Assembly: GCF_003258835.1 (NCBI RefSeq) | Contig: NZ_NPEV01000014.1 | Location: 1 to 64,000 of the forward strand | Reading direction: 5' to 3' | DNA from: Rhodobium orientis | Lineage (GTDB): Bacteria; Pseudomonadota; Alphaproteobacteria; Rhizobiales; Rhodobiaceae | Length of the DNA: 64,000 nucleotides | In this document: piece by piece, positions 43,577-53,583 of the stretch | Layout: each line of letters begins with the position of its first letter | Position numbering within the stretch: the first letter of the stretch is position 1 | Notes under the pieces: model-generated | The model's input: the letters and a program-made list of their open reading frames with translations, nothing else | Databases searched by the model: none | Told to the model about the DNA's origin: nothing | Program-made: the position numbers and the translations under genes

Positions 43577-45526
43577 ATGAACACCCAGTCGCCGGAACAT
43601 CTCGCCACCCCCCTCCTCGACACCGTGTCATCGCCCGCCGATCTCCGCCGCATGAGTGTGGACGACCTGACCCAGCTCGCCAAGGAAGTGCGCTACGACA
43701 TGGTGCGCACGGTCTCCAAGACCGGCGGGCATCTGGGATCGAGCCTCGGCGTCGTGGAACTGACGGTGGCGATCCACGCCACCTTCGACACCCCGCGCGA
43801 CAAGCTGATCTTCGACGTCGGCCACCAGTGCTATCCGCACAAGATCCTGACCGGCCGCCGCGACCGCATGCACACCCTGCGCCAGGGCGGCGGGCTGTCC
43901 GGCTTCACCAAGCGTTCCGAGAGCCCCTACGATCCGTTCGGTGCCGGCCATTCCACGACCGCCATTTCCGCCGGCCTCGGCTTTGCCTATGCCCGCGACC
44001 TCGGCGGCGATCCGGGCGATATCGTCTGCGTCATCGGCGACGGCGCCATGTCCGGCGGCATGGCCTATGAGGCGATGAACAATTGCGGCGATTCCGGCAA
44101 GCGGCTGATCGTCATCCTCAACGACAACGACATGTCGATCTCGCCGCCGGTCGGTGCGCTGTCGAACCATCTGACACGCATCTGCGCCCAGCGCCCGCTG
44201 CAGGACGCCAAGGCCCGCGCCAAGGAAATCGCGTCGCTGTTCCCGACGCCGTTCCGCGAGGGGGCGGATCGCGCCAAGGACCTCCTGAAGGGCATGGTCA
44301 TCGGCGGCACGCTCTTCGAGCAACTCGGCTTTTCCTACGTCGGCCCGGTCGACGGCCACGATGTGCCGCTCTTGATGAAGGTGCTGAGGAACGTCCGCGC
44401 CAGCGAGACCGGCCCGGTTCTGATCCACGTCCAGACCGTCAAGGGCAAGGGCTACAAGCCGGCCGAGATCGCCCACGACAAGTGCCACGGCGTCTCCCGC
44501 TTCGACATCGTCACCGGCGAACAGGCCAAGCCGAAGACGGCGAAGATCAGCTACACCAAGGTGTTCGCCAATTCGATCGTGCAGGAGGCCGAGGACGACC
44601 CGCGCGTCGTCGCCGTCACCGCCGCCATGCCGGCCGGCACCGGCCTCGACAGGATGATGGAGCGCTTTCCCGAGCGCTGCTTCGACGTCGGCATCGCCGA
44701 GCAGCACGCGGTCACCTTCTCGGCCGGCCTTGCCGCCGGCGGGATGAGGCCCTTCTGCACCATCTATTCCACCTTCCTGCAGCGCGGCTACGACCAGGTC
44801 GTCCACGACGTCGCCATCCAGGGCCTGCCGGTGCGCTTCGCGCTCGACCGCGCCGGCCTCGTCGGCGCCGACGGGCCGACCCATGCCGGCGCCTTCGACA
44901 TCGGCTATCTCGCCAACCTGCCAGGCTTCGTCGTCATGGCCGCCGCCGACGAGGCGGAGCTGATGCACATGGTGGCGACCGCCGCCAAATACGACGCCGG
45001 CCCGATCGCCTTCCGCTATCCGCGCGGCGAGGGGCTCGGTGTCGAACTTCCCGCGCGCGGCCAGCCCTTGGAGATCGGCAAGGGCCGCATCGTCAAGCGC
45101 GGCCGCCAGGTGGCGATCCTGTCGCTCGGCGCGCGCCTCGGCGAATGCCTGAAGGCCGCCGGCGAACTGGATGCCCTTGGCCTCTCCACCACCGTCGCCG
45201 ACGCCCGCTTCGCCAAGCCCCTCGACACCGACCTGATCGCGGACCTGGTGCGCGAGCACGAGGTCCTGATCACCATCGAGGAGGGCGCCACCGGCGGCTT
45301 CGGCGCGCTGGTCCTACACCACCTCGCCGGCGAGGGGCTCCTGGACCACGGCCTGAAGATCCGCACCATGACCCTGCCCGACGCGTTCGTTGCGCACGAT
45401 ACGGTGTCGGCAATGTACGACGCGGCCGGCCTCAGCGCCCGGCATATCGTGGACAAGGCCGTCGCGGCCCTGGGCCTCGGCGAAGGCACCGAGGAGGAGG
45501 GGCGCAAGGTCGTCTCGCTCGCCTGA
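43577..45526 (+). CDS. dxs: 1-deoxy-D-xylulose-5-phosphate synthase
   Basis: A 649-residue thiamine diphosphate enzyme that opens the MEP isoprenoid pathway. The ThDP motif is [15 protein letters not shown], and the catalytic glutamate region is [15 protein letters not shown]. An early [14 protein letters not shown] segment is present. The length is normal. GGAG lies about 14 nt before the ATG. Its promoter has PpsR sites, so isoprenoid supply is probably raised with pigment synthesis. Confidence 0.96.
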   Translation: MNTQSPEHLATPLLDTVSSPADLRRMSVDDLTQLAKEVRYDMVRTVSKTGGHLGSSLGVVELTVAIHATFDTPRDKLIFDVGHQCYPHKILTGRRDRMHTLRQGGGLSGFTKRSESPYDPFGAGHSTTAISAGLGFAYARDLGGDPGDIVCVIGDGAMSGGMAYEAMNNCGDSGKRLIVILNDNDMSISPPVGALSNHLTRICAQRPLQDAKARAKEIASLFPTPFREGADRAKDLLKGMVIGGTLFEQLGFSYVGPVDGHDVPLLMKVLRNVRASETGPVLIHVQTVKGKGYKPAEIAHDKCHGVSRFDIVTGEQAKPKTAKISYTKVFANSIVQEAEDDPRVVAVTAAMPAGTGLDRMMERFPERCFDVGIAEQHAVTFSAGLAAGGMRPFCTIYSTFLQRGYDQVVHDVAIQGLPVRFALDRAGLVGADGPTHAGAFDIGYLANLPGFVVMAAADEAELMHMVATAAKYDAGPIAFRYPRGEGLGVELPARGQPLEIGKGRIVKRGRQVAILSLGARLGECLKAAGELDALGLSTTVADARFAKPLDTDLIADLVREHEVLITIEEGATGGFGALVLHHLAGEGLLDHGLKIRTMTLPDAFVAHDTVSAMYDAAGLSARHIVDKAVAALGLGEGTEEEGRKVVSLA

Positions 45527-45543
45527 GCGCCCGGTCGCCGGGC

Positions 45544-45559
45544 GCCCCGTTTTCGGGGC
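45544..45559 (+). terminator. Weak terminator-like hairpin after dxs
   Basis: GCCCCG-TTTT-CGGGGC, 17 nt past the dxs stop. The stem is short but all G-C. No long T-run follows. Confidence 0.4.
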
Positions 45560-45581
45560 CGAAAACACGTCGCAAGGACGG

Positions 45582-45604
45582 GCGCCTGTCGTTTCGACAG
45601 GCGC
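45582..45604 (+). terminator. Perfect hairpin downstream of dxs
   Basis: GCGCCTGTCG (45582-45591), loop TTT, CGACAGGCGC (45595-45604): a 10-bp stem. It is likely a terminator or 3' protection element for dxs, separating it from aerR; a T-run is lacking. Confidence 0.55.
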
Positions 45605-45713
45605 GAGGGTCCGTATTTCTCCCTGCGCTAATATGACAGACTTGCGGATATCGACTCTGTACCAGTCGCTGTATACGGTGATGGACAGTGCGGGGCAAAA
45701 AAGCCGGACGGTA

Positions 45714-45731
45714 TGTCTACAAATATTGACA
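45714..45731. promoter_or_regulatory. PpsR operator upstream of aerR
   Basis: Exact TGT-N12-ACA, 90 nt before the aerR ATG, in an AT-rich promoter-like stretch. It suggests that the antirepressor gene is itself under PpsR control. Confidence 0.82.
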
Positions 45732-45821
45732 CTCAGGGTCCGTCCGCCTTTAGATATAGACACAATAATATAAAAAACTGCGTGTTCCCGCCCGACAAAA
45801 CTGCGCGTTTGGGAGGCGCAT

Positions 45822-46679
45822 ATGTCTGCAGGGGAATTTGCTGACACCGACATGACCCGCGATGCGGTCCAGAGGGCAGTGTGGCGCAACGCGATGGACT
45901 GCGCCCGCGCCGGAGACGGAATGACCGACGTCCTGGAAGAGATCGTCGAGCGCCAGATCCTGCCCCGGCTGATCACGGCCGGCAAGGCGGCCGGCCGCAG
46001 CGACGCGGGCGATGCCGAGATGGTCATCGGCGAGGATGACATCGACGTGCTGATCCGTCTTCTGATGGACGGCAGGGCGGACGCCTGCTGCGATTTCGTC
46101 CACCACGTCTTTCACACGGGCGTCAGCCTGCAATCCATCTATCTCGACCTGCTTGCGCCCGCGGCCCAGCGCCTTGGCCCCCTGTGGCTCGACGACGACA
46201 TCGATTTCGTCGACGTCTCCATGGCGCTTGCAAAGCTGCAGACGCTGATCCTCAAGGTCGCCCGCTGCGAGGCCATCAATCCGGCGCTGCCGGACCCGGA
46301 CCGGCGCATCCTGCTCGCCCGCGCCCGCGGCGAACAGCACGCCTTCGGCCTGATGATGGTCGCCGAATTCTTCCGCCTCGGCGGCTGGCAGGTCTATGGC
46401 GGCACCGATCTGGAGTCCGGGCACGAGCTCAACCGGGCCGTCGGCGAGCGCGCCTATTCGGTGGTGGGGCTTACCGCCGGCTCGCGCTGCAAGGCGGTGG
46501 AGCTTGCCGACGACATCAAGGCGCTGCGCAAGAATTCCCGCAATCCCGGCCTCAAGGTCCTGGTCGGCGGCGCCGCCTTCTGCATCGACCCGGAACTCGC
46601 CCGCGAGATCGGCGCCGACTTCACCGCATGCGAAGGCATCGATGCGGTCGAGCGGGCCGAGGCCTGCCTCGCCGGGTGA
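45822..46679 (+). CDS. aerR: AerR/PpaA, cobalamin-binding modulator of PpsR
   Basis: A 285-residue MerR-less B12 regulator. An N-terminal helical domain (about 70-145, with Trp122 in RLGPLWLDDDIDFVDVS) is followed by a Rossmann-like B12 domain (about 162-280). The motif Glu171-x-His173-x-x-Gly176 (GEQHAFG) stands where a B12-binding histidine is expected. AerR/PpaA binds hydroxocobalamin in light and modifies CrtJ/PpsR binding in Rhodobacter. GGGAGG precedes the ATG. Confidence 0.9.
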   Translation: MSAGEFADTDMTRDAVQRAVWRNAMDCARAGDGMTDVLEEIVERQILPRLITAGKAAGRSDAGDAEMVIGEDDIDVLIRLLMDGRADACCDFVHHVFHTGVSLQSIYLDLLAPAAQRLGPLWLDDDIDFVDVSMALAKLQTLILKVARCEAINPALPDPDRRILLARARGEQHAFGLMMVAEFFRLGGWQVYGGTDLESGHELNRAVGERAYSVVGLTAGSRCKAVELADDIKALRKNSRNPGLKVLVGGAAFCIDPELAREIGADFTACEGIDAVERAEACLAG

Positions 46680-47216
46680 CGTCCGTCTCTCCCTCGTCCA
46701 TGCAATCCCGATCGAAAGACCATATATGCGGGGCACGGTGCTGCGGCGATCCGGCAATTGCATCCTCCTTACCGCTTTTGCTACCCGGACCCTTCGGCCG
46801 GAGGAACGGCATGCAAAGGCAGGAAATCCTGCGACGGCTACGGTTTGGCAACCCATCGCGGGCGAGGCTTGCAAGCGCGCGGCCGGGCGCCTTGCCGCGC
46901 GAGATGATCCGGCACGGCGGACGATGCGTAGGAAGGGCGCGGCGGAACGACACGGCGACCGGTCATTTCCTCCCGACGACCTGTCGCTGCGTCAAAATAA
47001 CTGGACATTGTGCAAGGTGGTTTGGCTATAAGTGTCAAGTAAACTTGACAAGCGCGGTGCGGACCTCCAACCATGACCGTAGCGACGGTTGCGCTTTCGG
47101 CGCAAAACGTTCACGAGGGTCCCAAGGCGCTCCATTCTTGCGTCATGGACCGGCCTCCGGCTGGGCCCGACCGGCCGCATGCCGCGCGGCGATGACACTG
47201 GGATGAAGGGGCCGAA
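46680..47216. promoter_or_regulatory. 537-bp intergenic region aerR - menA
   Basis: No convincing gene is seen; open frames through it lack family features and start signals. Its right part holds a PpsR operator and a promoter-like hexamer in front of the menA-type gene. Confidence 0.6.
47002..47050 (+). promoter_or_regulatory. Promoter with a PpsR operator for the menA-type gene
   Basis: TGGACA (47002-47007) and TATAAG (47027-47032) resemble -35 and -10 with 19-bp spacing. A fully symmetric TGTCAAGT..ACTTGACA palindrome (TGT-N12-ACA, 47033-47050) abuts the -10. A bound repressor would cover the transcription start, about 170 nt before the ATG. Confidence 0.75.
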
Positions 47217-48176
47217 ATGGAACAGCCGATGACAATCAACGAGCACGGCTTCACCGATCCTTACGATGCCGCCCGGGCGCGCAGTTTCGGCAGTTCGCTT
47301 CTCAACATTCTTCTGATGGCGATCCGGCCGCAGACGCTGGTGCTGTCCGTCGTCCCGGTGATGGCCGGCAGCTACTGGGCCTGGGCCACACACGCCACGG
47401 TCAGCTCCGCCGTTGTCATCTGCGCCATCGTCGCCTCCGCCGCGATCCAGATCGGCACCAATCTGTGGAACGACGTCAAGGACGGCATGCGCGGCCAGGA
47501 CGGCACCGGCCGCCTCGGCCCGCCCCGCATGACCGCCCTCGGCCTTGCCTCGCCCAAGACCCTCAGGCTCTGGGCCTATGCGGCCTTCGGCACGGCGATC
47601 GCCTGCGGTCTCGTTCTGGTCGCCATCGGCGGCTGGCCGATCGTCGTCATCGGCGTCGTCTCGATCGCCTGCGGGCTCGCCTATTCGGCCGGGCCGCGGC
47701 CGATCTCCTTTTCCCCGCACGGCGAGTTGTTCGTGCTGGTGTTCTTCGGCATCGTCGCCGTTGCCGGCACCTATTACCTGCACACCGGCCTGGTTTCGGC
47801 GTCCTCGATCGGCCTTGGCGCCATCGTCGGCCTGCCGGCCGCCGCCGTGCTCCTGGTCAACAACCACCGCGACCGCATCTCCGACGAAAAGGCCGGTCGC
47901 CGGACCCTCGCCATCGTCGTCGGCAGGAAGGGCACCCATCTGCTCTACGGTGCGATGATGGTGCTGTCGGTTGTCGGTGCCGCGCTGTTCCTGCAGCCCC
48001 ATGGCTGGGTCGGCTGGCTGGCGATGGCCGTGCCGATGGTCGTCGCCGTCTGGTTCACCCTCGGCTTCCGCAAGGAGCCGGTCAGCCCCAGGCTCAACGC
48101 CTATCTCGGCCGCACGGGCAGCTTCCAGCTCCTGCTCGCGGTCTCGATTGCGGTCGCCGTCGGCTTCCCGAACTAA
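47217..48176 (+). CDS. menA: MenA-type prenyltransferase (1,4-dihydroxy-2-naphthoate prenyltransferase)
   Basis: A 319-residue UbiA-family membrane enzyme with about eight hydrophobic helices. The first aspartate motif is NLWNDVKDGMRGQDG (about 82-96), and the second is NNHRDRISDEKAGRRT (about 217-232). The second form is typical of MenA rather than UbiA, BchG or homogentisate enzymes. The expected reaction is transfer of a polyprenyl tail to dihydroxynaphthoate, giving demethylmenaquinone. AAGGGG precedes the ATG, and the gene lies 170 nt downstream of a PpsR operator. Substrate assignment rests on motifs only. Confidence 0.82.
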   Translation: MEQPMTINEHGFTDPYDAARARSFGSSLLNILLMAIRPQTLVLSVVPVMAGSYWAWATHATVSSAVVICAIVASAAIQIGTNLWNDVKDGMRGQDGTGRLGPPRMTALGLASPKTLRLWAYAAFGTAIACGLVLVAIGGWPIVVIGVVSIACGLAYSAGPRPISFSPHGELFVLVFFGIVAVAGTYYLHTGLVSASSIGLGAIVGLPAAAVLLVNNHRDRISDEKAGRRTLAIVVGRKGTHLLYGAMMVLSVVGAALFLQPHGWVGWLAMAVPMVVAVWFTLGFRKEPVSPRLNAYLGRTGSFQLLLAVSIAVAVGFPN

Positions 48177-48207
48177 TGTCTCCCGCCAATCGATAAGAAC
48201 GTTTCGC

Positions 48208-48228
48208 CGGGCGCCCGAGAGGCGCCCG
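48208..48228 (+). terminator. Hairpin after menA
   Basis: CGGGCGCC (48208-48215), loop CGAGA, GGCGCCCG (48221-48228): an 8-bp stem 31 nt past the menA stop. TTTT appears 8 nt later. Confidence 0.5.
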
Positions 48229-48660
48229 CGCAGCGTTTTCGGCTGCCTGGCGTATGGCCGGTGTCCGTCGCCTCTTGTCCATGCCCAAAACTGTCGGCCA
48301 TCTCCCCGAACGCAACCCCGGGCCGTAGGTCTGGGCCCGGTGGCCCGCCGGATGACGCCCGGCAATGTTGCAGGAGAGGGGGCGACACGGCGAGCAGATC
48401 CGCGCCCGCATCAGGCGGCGGGACGCAGTCGTCCAGAGACCCGACGGCGCAAGCCTTGGCCCTTCCGCATCCTCTCGCGTGTCCATCGTTCCTTGTCTGG
48501 CAGATGAGCCGTCACAAAGGCCCGTGCAGGCGTCGCTTGGGGAAAGGGGCGGAAAGGGTCGGCCAGACAGCGATTGACCTCTCAGGGGCGGCCTGGCGCC
48601 GTCGTGACGGCCCGAACCGGGATCGGTCGGATAGGGAGGGGAGGGAGGGGCCCTGCAAAG

Positions 48661-48689
48661 AAAAAGCCCGCCGGCGAGGGCGGGCTTTT
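48661..48689. terminator. Bidirectional terminator, petC side
   Basis: AAAAA-GCCCGCC (48661-48672), loop, GGCGGGC-TTTT (48679-48689). It lies about 25 nt past the petC stop and has U-runs in both directions. Confidence 0.85.
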
Positions 48690-48714
48690 CCATTGTCGAG
48701 TGGGCCGGCGCCGG

Positions 48715-49638
48715 TCAGTGCTCGACGTTGCGCCAGATGTGCTTCTTGACCAGGAAGAGCAGGCCGGAGAGCAAGATCAGGTAGAGCACGACGGCGATGC
48801 CGATGCGCTTGCGCTCCTCCAGCTTCGGCTCTGCGGCCCACATCATGAAGGCGGCAACGTCGCGGGCGTACTGGTCGATCGTCTGCGGGGTGCCGTCGTC
48901 ATATTCGACGAGGTCGTCGAACAGCGGCGGCGCCATGGCGAGGTAGGTGCCGTGGATCGTCGAGACGCCGTCCTCCTTGCAGCCTTCCGGCACGCCGCCG
49001 ACCGCAAAGGCGGTGTTGTAGTAGCCCTCGAAGTCGGCACCGCATTCCGGCGCATCCTCATAGCCCGTCATCAGGGCGTAGATGTAGTCCGGGCCGGATT
49101 CCTGGTGCGTGGTGACCATGTCGATGATGAACCACGGGAAGCCGCGCTCATGGCCCCGCGCCTTGGCCAGCAGCGAGAAGTCCGGCGGCAGGGCGCCGTT
49201 ATTGGCGTATTTCGCCGCTTCGTCGTTGGCGAATGGCGACGGCCAGCGGTCGGACGGCTTGCCGGGCCGCTCGAACATCTCGCCCTCTTCGTTGGGGCCG
49301 TCCTTGACGGTGTACTCCTCGGCGAGCGCCTTGGCCTCCTCCTCGGTGAAGCCCGGACCGCCGGGATCGGCGAGGTTGCGGAAGGCGATGTACTTCATGC
49401 TGTGGCAGGCCGAGCAGACCTCCCGGAACACCTTGAAGCCGCGCTTGAGCTGGGCGTCGTCGTAGTAGCCCCAGGGGGCCTTGAAGGTCCACCAGTTGTC
49501 TGACGGCGAGGCGACCTCCGAGGCCCTGGCCGGAGACGAGCCGGCGACGCTCGCAGCGAGGATGGCGGCGGCCAGCATGGTGGCGGAAAAACCCAGCAGG
49601 CGACGGGGCACGGATGCCGTGGTGATGGTCTGTGACAT
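48715..49638 (-). CDS. petC: Cytochrome c1 of the bc1 complex
   Basis: A 307-residue protein. A signal peptide ends near ARASE (about residue 40). The heme site is CSACHSMKYIAFRNL (about 76-90), and the axial Met lies in the segment TYLAMAPPL. A C-terminal anchor helix (IGIAVVLYLILLSGLLFLV) is followed by KKHIWRNVEH. It starts 3 nt after petB. It passes electrons from the Rieske protein to soluble cytochrome c and so back to PufC. Confidence 0.96.
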   Translation of the reverse strand: MSQTITTASVPRRLLGFSATMLAAAILAASVAGSSPARASEVASPSDNWWTFKAPWGYYDDAQLKRGFKVFREVCSACHSMKYIAFRNLADPGGPGFTEEEAKALAEEYTVKDGPNEEGEMFERPGKPSDRWPSPFANDEAAKYANNGALPPDFSLLAKARGHERGFPWFIIDMVTTHQESGPDYIYALMTGYEDAPECGADFEGYYNTAFAVGGVPEGCKEDGVSTIHGTYLAMAPPLFDDLVEYDDGTPQTIDQYARDVAAFMMWAAEPKLEERKRIGIAVVLYLILLSGLLFLVKKHIWRNVEH

Positions 49639-49641
49639 CGT

Positions 49642-51165
49642 TCAGCCCTCCTTCTTCGGCGTGGGGGTCGAAGTGTCGACCGGTTTTGCATCGCCGGGTG
49701 TCGCCTCGTCCGCCGGCTTTGCGGCTTCCGTGGGCTTGGCGCCAGCGACCGGCTTTGCCGGATCGGCAGGCTTTGTAGCGTCGGCGGGTTTGGCGGCGGC
49801 GTCTTTCTTGGCGGCCTCATCCGCCGCTTTCTTCCTGGCGGCTTCCTCCTCGGCGGCCTTCTTCTTGGCCGCTTCGGCCTTCTTCTGGGCGGCCTGGGCC
49901 TCCTTCTTCTTCCTGCGCGCTTCGTCCTTCTTCTCGTGCTCGGCGATGTCCTCAAGCACGGCGGCCGAGATCGTCGGCGGCAGGTTCTTCGGCCGCTCGA
50001 TCAGGCCGAGGATCGGCAACAGGATGATGAAGTGGACGAAGTAGTAGCCGGTACCGTACTGGGCCAGAGCGACATAGACGCCTTCGGCCGGCTTGGAGCC
50101 GAGCCAGCCGAGGAAGACGCAGTCGGCGACCAGCACCCAGAAGAACAACCGGTAGATCGGCCGGTAGCGCGTCGACTTCGCCTTGCACGGGTCGAGCCAG
50201 GGCACGAAGAACAGCACGATGATCGAGGCGAACATGACGAGGACGCCGCCGAGCTTGTCCGGGACGGCCCGAAGCATGGCGTAGAACGGCAGGTAGTACC
50301 ATTCCGGCACGATGTGCTGCGGGGTGACCAGCGGATCGGCCGGGATGTAGTTGTCCGGGTGGCCGAGATAGTTCGGCTGGAAGAACAGGAACCAGGAGAA
50401 CAGCACCAGGAACACGACCGCGGCATAAAGGTCCTTCATCGTCACATGGGGCGTGAAGGGCACCGTGTCCTGCTTGGTCTTCGGCTCGACGCCGGCCGGG
50501 TTGTTGGAGCCGACATAGTGCAGCGCCCAGACGTGCAGCAGCACGATCGCGGCGATGATGAACGGCAGCAGATAGTGCAGCGAATAGAACCGCTGCAGGG
50601 TCGGGTTGCCGACCGAGAAGCCGCCCCACAGCCACTGCACGATCGGCTCGCCGAATTCCGGCACGGCCGAGAACATGCTGGTGATGACGGTGGCGGCCCA
50701 GAAGCTCATCTGGCCCCAGGGCAGCACGTAGCCGGTGAAGCCCGTCGTCATCATCACGAGGTAGATCAGCACGCCGAGGATCCAAAGCACCTCGCGCGGC
50801 GCCCGGTAGGAGCCGTAATAGAGGCCGCGGAAGATGTGTACATAGACGGCGAGGAAGAAGAACGACGCGCCGTTGGCGTGCATGTAGCGGATCAGCCAGC
50901 CGAAATTCACGTCGCGCATGATGTGCTCGATGGAATCGAAAGCCATCTTCTCATGCGGCGTGTAGTGCATGGCCAGCACGATGCCGGTGAGGAGCTGGAT
51001 CACCAGCATCACCGTCAGGATCATGCCGAAGGTCCACCAGTAGTTCAGGTTCTTCGGCGTCGGAAAATCGATGAACTGCTCTTTCACCAGGCTGATCACG
51101 GGCAGGCGTGACTGGACCCAGCGGCCGAGGCGGCTCTTCGGATGGTATTTTTCTATTTCAAGCAT
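49642..51165 (-). CDS. petB: Cytochrome b of the bc1 complex with a long C-terminal tail
   Basis: A 507-residue protein. Residues 1 to about 405 are a normal eight-helix cytochrome b: [32 protein letters not shown], the Qo motif PEWY (in [11 protein letters not shown]) and the heme-binding histidines of helices B and D. From about 409 a tail of roughly 99 residues follows. It begins with a Lys/Glu/Ala coiled-coil-like part and ends in Ala/Lys/Pro repeats such as [14 protein letters not shown]. Such a tail is not usual for this subunit. No petA lies upstream; bchJ is 28 nt away instead. Confidence 0.96.
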   Translation of the reverse strand: MLEIEKYHPKSRLGRWVQSRLPVISLVKEQFIDFPTPKNLNYWWTFGMILTVMLVIQLLTGIVLAMHYTPHEKMAFDSIEHIMRDVNFGWLIRYMHANGASFFFLAVYVHIFRGLYYGSYRAPREVLWILGVLIYLVMMTTGFTGYVLPWGQMSFWAATVITSMFSAVPEFGEPIVQWLWGGFSVGNPTLQRFYSLHYLLPFIIAAIVLLHVWALHYVGSNNPAGVEPKTKQDTVPFTPHVTMKDLYAAVVFLVLFSWFLFFQPNYLGHPDNYIPADPLVTPQHIVPEWYYLPFYAMLRAVPDKLGGVLVMFASIIVLFFVPWLDPCKAKSTRYRPIYRLFFWVLVADCVFLGWLGSKPAEGVYVALAQYGTGYYFVHFIILLPILGLIERPKNLPPTISAAVLEDIAEHEKKDEARRKKKEAQAAQKKAEAAKKKAAEEEAARKKAADEAAKKDAAAKPADATKPADPAKPVAGAKPTEAAKPADEATPGDAKPVDTSTPTPKKEG

Positions 51166-51193
51166 CAATCCATCCTCTCGAGGGATTGGCGGA

Positions 51194-51850
51194 TCAGGAG
51201 GCGGACGCCCGGGAAGGGCCCCCGCCGGATATGTCGATGGTGAAACGGCAGGCCGGCGCTCCGTCATGGCAGCAGGAGGCGTGCGTGACGGTGGTGCGCG
51301 GAGAAACGAGGCTGCGGTAGAGCCGTTCGAAGACCGCCCGGTGCCAGGCACAGCCGGGCATGGCGAGCGGATTGTCGGCGATCTCCACCACGATGGGAGA
51401 GCCGGGCGCAGCGCTGAAGGCGCCGGAGCCGGCAAAGGTCCAGGAATGCTGCGCGATCGCCTTGGTCAGCAGTGGCGCCGCGAGCGGACCCGGGAGAATC
51501 TTGAGGAGAGTGCGGGCGAAGCCGGGAATGCGGTTGGCCATGATGTAGTCGGCGGTCGCAAATCCCGCTTCCTCGGCGATTGAGGCCGCGGTCTCCGCGT
51601 CAAGCTCGGCAAAGAGTGCGGAAAACAGCGCGGCCGGAATGCGCTCGTCGACCATCTCGTCGGGCAGGTCGTCCAGCATCGGCGCAAAGCCGGCGCGCGC
51701 GAAAACGGCACGCGCCCGCACCTCGCCGAGGCGAAGCTGCAGCACGATGGCAAGCTGGATGACGGCGTTGGGACCGACGCGGGCCGGCGTGGCGGACATT
51801 TCCGCCGGCGCCAGCCCGTCCTGGTGTTCCTGGACGCGAGTGTACGACAT
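51194..51850 (-). CDS. bchJ: BchJ, 4-vinyl-reductase-domain (V4R) protein
   Basis: A 218-residue protein with a C-terminal V4R domain. Cysteines and histidine cluster in [15 protein letters not shown] and [14 protein letters not shown]. BchJ was named as a divinyl reductase, but its role is now thought to be accessory (substrate delivery to the chelatase/cyclase steps). It lies 9 nt after bchE and 28 nt before petB. Confidence 0.93.
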   Translation of the reverse strand: MSYTRVQEHQDGLAPAEMSATPARVGPNAVIQLAIVLQLRLGEVRARAVFARAGFAPMLDDLPDEMVDERIPAALFSALFAELDAETAASIAEEAGFATADYIMANRIPGFARTLLKILPGPLAAPLLTKAIAQHSWTFAGSGAFSAAPGSPIVVEIADNPLAMPGCAWHRAVFERLYRSLVSPRTTVTHASCCHDGAPACRFTIDISGGGPSRASAS

Positions 51851-51859
51851 GGCCGCGCT

Positions 51860-53539
51860 CTACTCGGCGGCAACGGACCCCTGGTCGGCGGCGTCTTTGG
51901 CCTTTGCCGCCCGCCGGGCTGCAAGTTCCTCCGCCGTGTACAGCTCTTCTTCCGATAGCTGCTCGTCGCCGCCGCCACACGCCATGGCGTCCATGCGCTT
52001 GGCACGGGCCCTGGCGGCGCGATCGGCCGCGGCTTCCCAGTCCTCCTCTTGCGCCTGGGCGATGCCCCGCGTCTGGTCGAACTGGAAGTCGACGCCCTTC
52101 TTCGACTGCGGGCCCCAATAGTTGACCCGGCCGAGGTCGTAGAACTTGCGCTGGAAGCCGGCCTTCAGGAAGGCCTTCAGGCAGCCGAGCAGATACCGGC
52201 GCCGGTAGCCGATGCCGCGCCAGGGATAGTGGAACAACGCCTTGCGGATGTAGAAGCGGCGGTAGTTGCTCATGACCCGGTCGAGCAGTTCGGCCCGGTC
52301 CATGGCAGCCGGCTTCATGATCGGCGTGACGAAGTTGTACTTGGAGAAGTCGAACACCTCGACCTTGTCGCCGAGTTCATGGAACAGCGACGAGAACGGC
52401 CACGGCGTGTACATCGACCAGTTGGCAAGGTCCGGATCCCAGTCCCTGGCCATCTGGTAGGTTTCTTCCAGGGTCTCGGCGGTCTCGTTTTCCAGGCCGA
52501 CGATGAACTGGGCTTCGGTGAAGATGTCGGCCTTGCGCAGCAGCTCGATCGCCCGCTTGTTGTCCTCGACCTTGGTCTCCTTGTTGAACAGGTCGAGCTT
52601 GAGCTGGGCGGCGGCCTCCGTGCCGAGGCTGACATGGACGAGGCCGGCCTTGCGGTAGAAGTCCAGGTATTCCTCGTCGCGCAGGATGTCGGTGACGCGG
52701 GTGTTGATGCCCCACTGGATCCGCTTCGGCAGGTCGCGCGCGATCAGTTCCTCGCAGAACGCGATGAACTTCTTGCGGTTGATGGTCGGTTCCTCGTCGG
52801 CCAGGATGAAGAAGCCGACCTTGTGGTTGTTGACGAGGTTCTCGATCTCGTCGACCACCTTCTTGGGGTCGCGGATGCGATAGTCGCGCCAGAACTTCCA
52901 CTGCGAGCAGAACGAGCAGGTGAACGGGCAGCCGCGCGCCATGTTGGGGATCGCGACGCGGGTGTTCAGCGGCTCGTAGATGTATTTTTCCCACTCCAGG
53001 ATCGACCAGTCCGGCTCGATGGAATCGAGGTCCTTGATCGTCGGCGCGGCGGCTGTCGCGGTGATCGTCTCGCCGTCGCGATAGGCAATGCCGAGGATCT
53101 TGTCCCGCTCGGCCGGCCAGCGGCCGTCCCTGATGGCGTCGGCAAGCTCGACGATGATCTCCTCGCCTTCGCCGCGCACGACCACGTCGATCCACGGCGC
53201 CTCGGAGAGCACCTGCTTGTACATGAAGGTGGCATGCACGCCGCCGATGCACCGAACCGCGTTCGGGCATTTTCGAAGCGCCACTTCCATGACGCCCTCG
53301 GCCGCATAGATCGACGGGGTGATCGACGTCACGCCGACGAAGTCCGGCTGCAGCTCTTCCAGCATGCGGCCGAGCTCTTCCTCGCCGATATCGTCGGTCA
53401 TGGCGTCGATGAAGTGCAGATCGGTGTAACCCGCTTTCTTCAGCGATCCGGCAAGATACGCCGCCCAGGCCGGGGGCCATCTGCCCGCGATTTCCGCGCC
53501 GCCGGACTGATAGTTCGGGTGGACAAGAACAATTCGCAT
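51860..53539 (-). CDS. bchE: Anaerobic Mg-protoporphyrin IX monomethyl ester cyclase BchE
   Basis: A 559-residue B12-dependent radical SAM enzyme that forms ring E with water-derived oxygen. The N-terminal B12-type domain spans about 1-140. The radical SAM motif is [12 protein letters not shown], with Cys204-x3-Cys208-x2-Cys211. A C-terminal extension follows after about 470, with an Ala/Arg/Glu-rich tail. The start at 53537-53539 ([17 protein letters not shown]) is the family start. A PpsR site lies 45-62 nt upstream. Confidence 0.97.
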   Translation of the reverse strand: MRIVLVHPNYQSGGAEIAGRWPPAWAAYLAGSLKKAGYTDLHFIDAMTDDIGEEELGRMLEELQPDFVGVTSITPSIYAAEGVMEVALRKCPNAVRCIGGVHATFMYKQVLSEAPWIDVVVRGEGEEIIVELADAIRDGRWPAERDKILGIAYRDGETITATAAAPTIKDLDSIEPDWSILEWEKYIYEPLNTRVAIPNMARGCPFTCSFCSQWKFWRDYRIRDPKKVVDEIENLVNNHKVGFFILADEEPTINRKKFIAFCEELIARDLPKRIQWGINTRVTDILRDEEYLDFYRKAGLVHVSLGTEAAAQLKLDLFNKETKVEDNKRAIELLRKADIFTEAQFIVGLENETAETLEETYQMARDWDPDLANWSMYTPWPFSSLFHELGDKVEVFDFSKYNFVTPIMKPAAMDRAELLDRVMSNYRRFYIRKALFHYPWRGIGYRRRYLLGCLKAFLKAGFQRKFYDLGRVNYWGPQSKKGVDFQFDQTRGIAQAQEEDWEAAADRAARARAKRMDAMACGGGDEQLSEEELYTAEELAARRAAKAKDAADQGSVAAE

Positions 53540-53583
53540 TGGCTTCACTCCCACGGCCGTCAACATATCATTACGGCCTATAG

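Larger units (their letters stand above)
48177..48714. other. 538-bp convergent intergenic region, menA / petC
   Basis: Apart from the two terminators listed separately (48208-48228 and 48661-48689) I see nothing in this stretch. Open frames across it lack start signals and recognisable motifs. Confidence 0.55.

Noticed and set aside
46680-47031. Open frames continuing past aerR into the intergenic region
   Set aside because: They begin inside aerR in a wrong frame and lack start signals and family features.
48261-48749. Plus-strand open frame of 162 codons between menA and petC
   Set aside because: Arg/Gly/Pro-rich, runs through the terminator at 48661 and into petC antisense; no ribosome-binding site.
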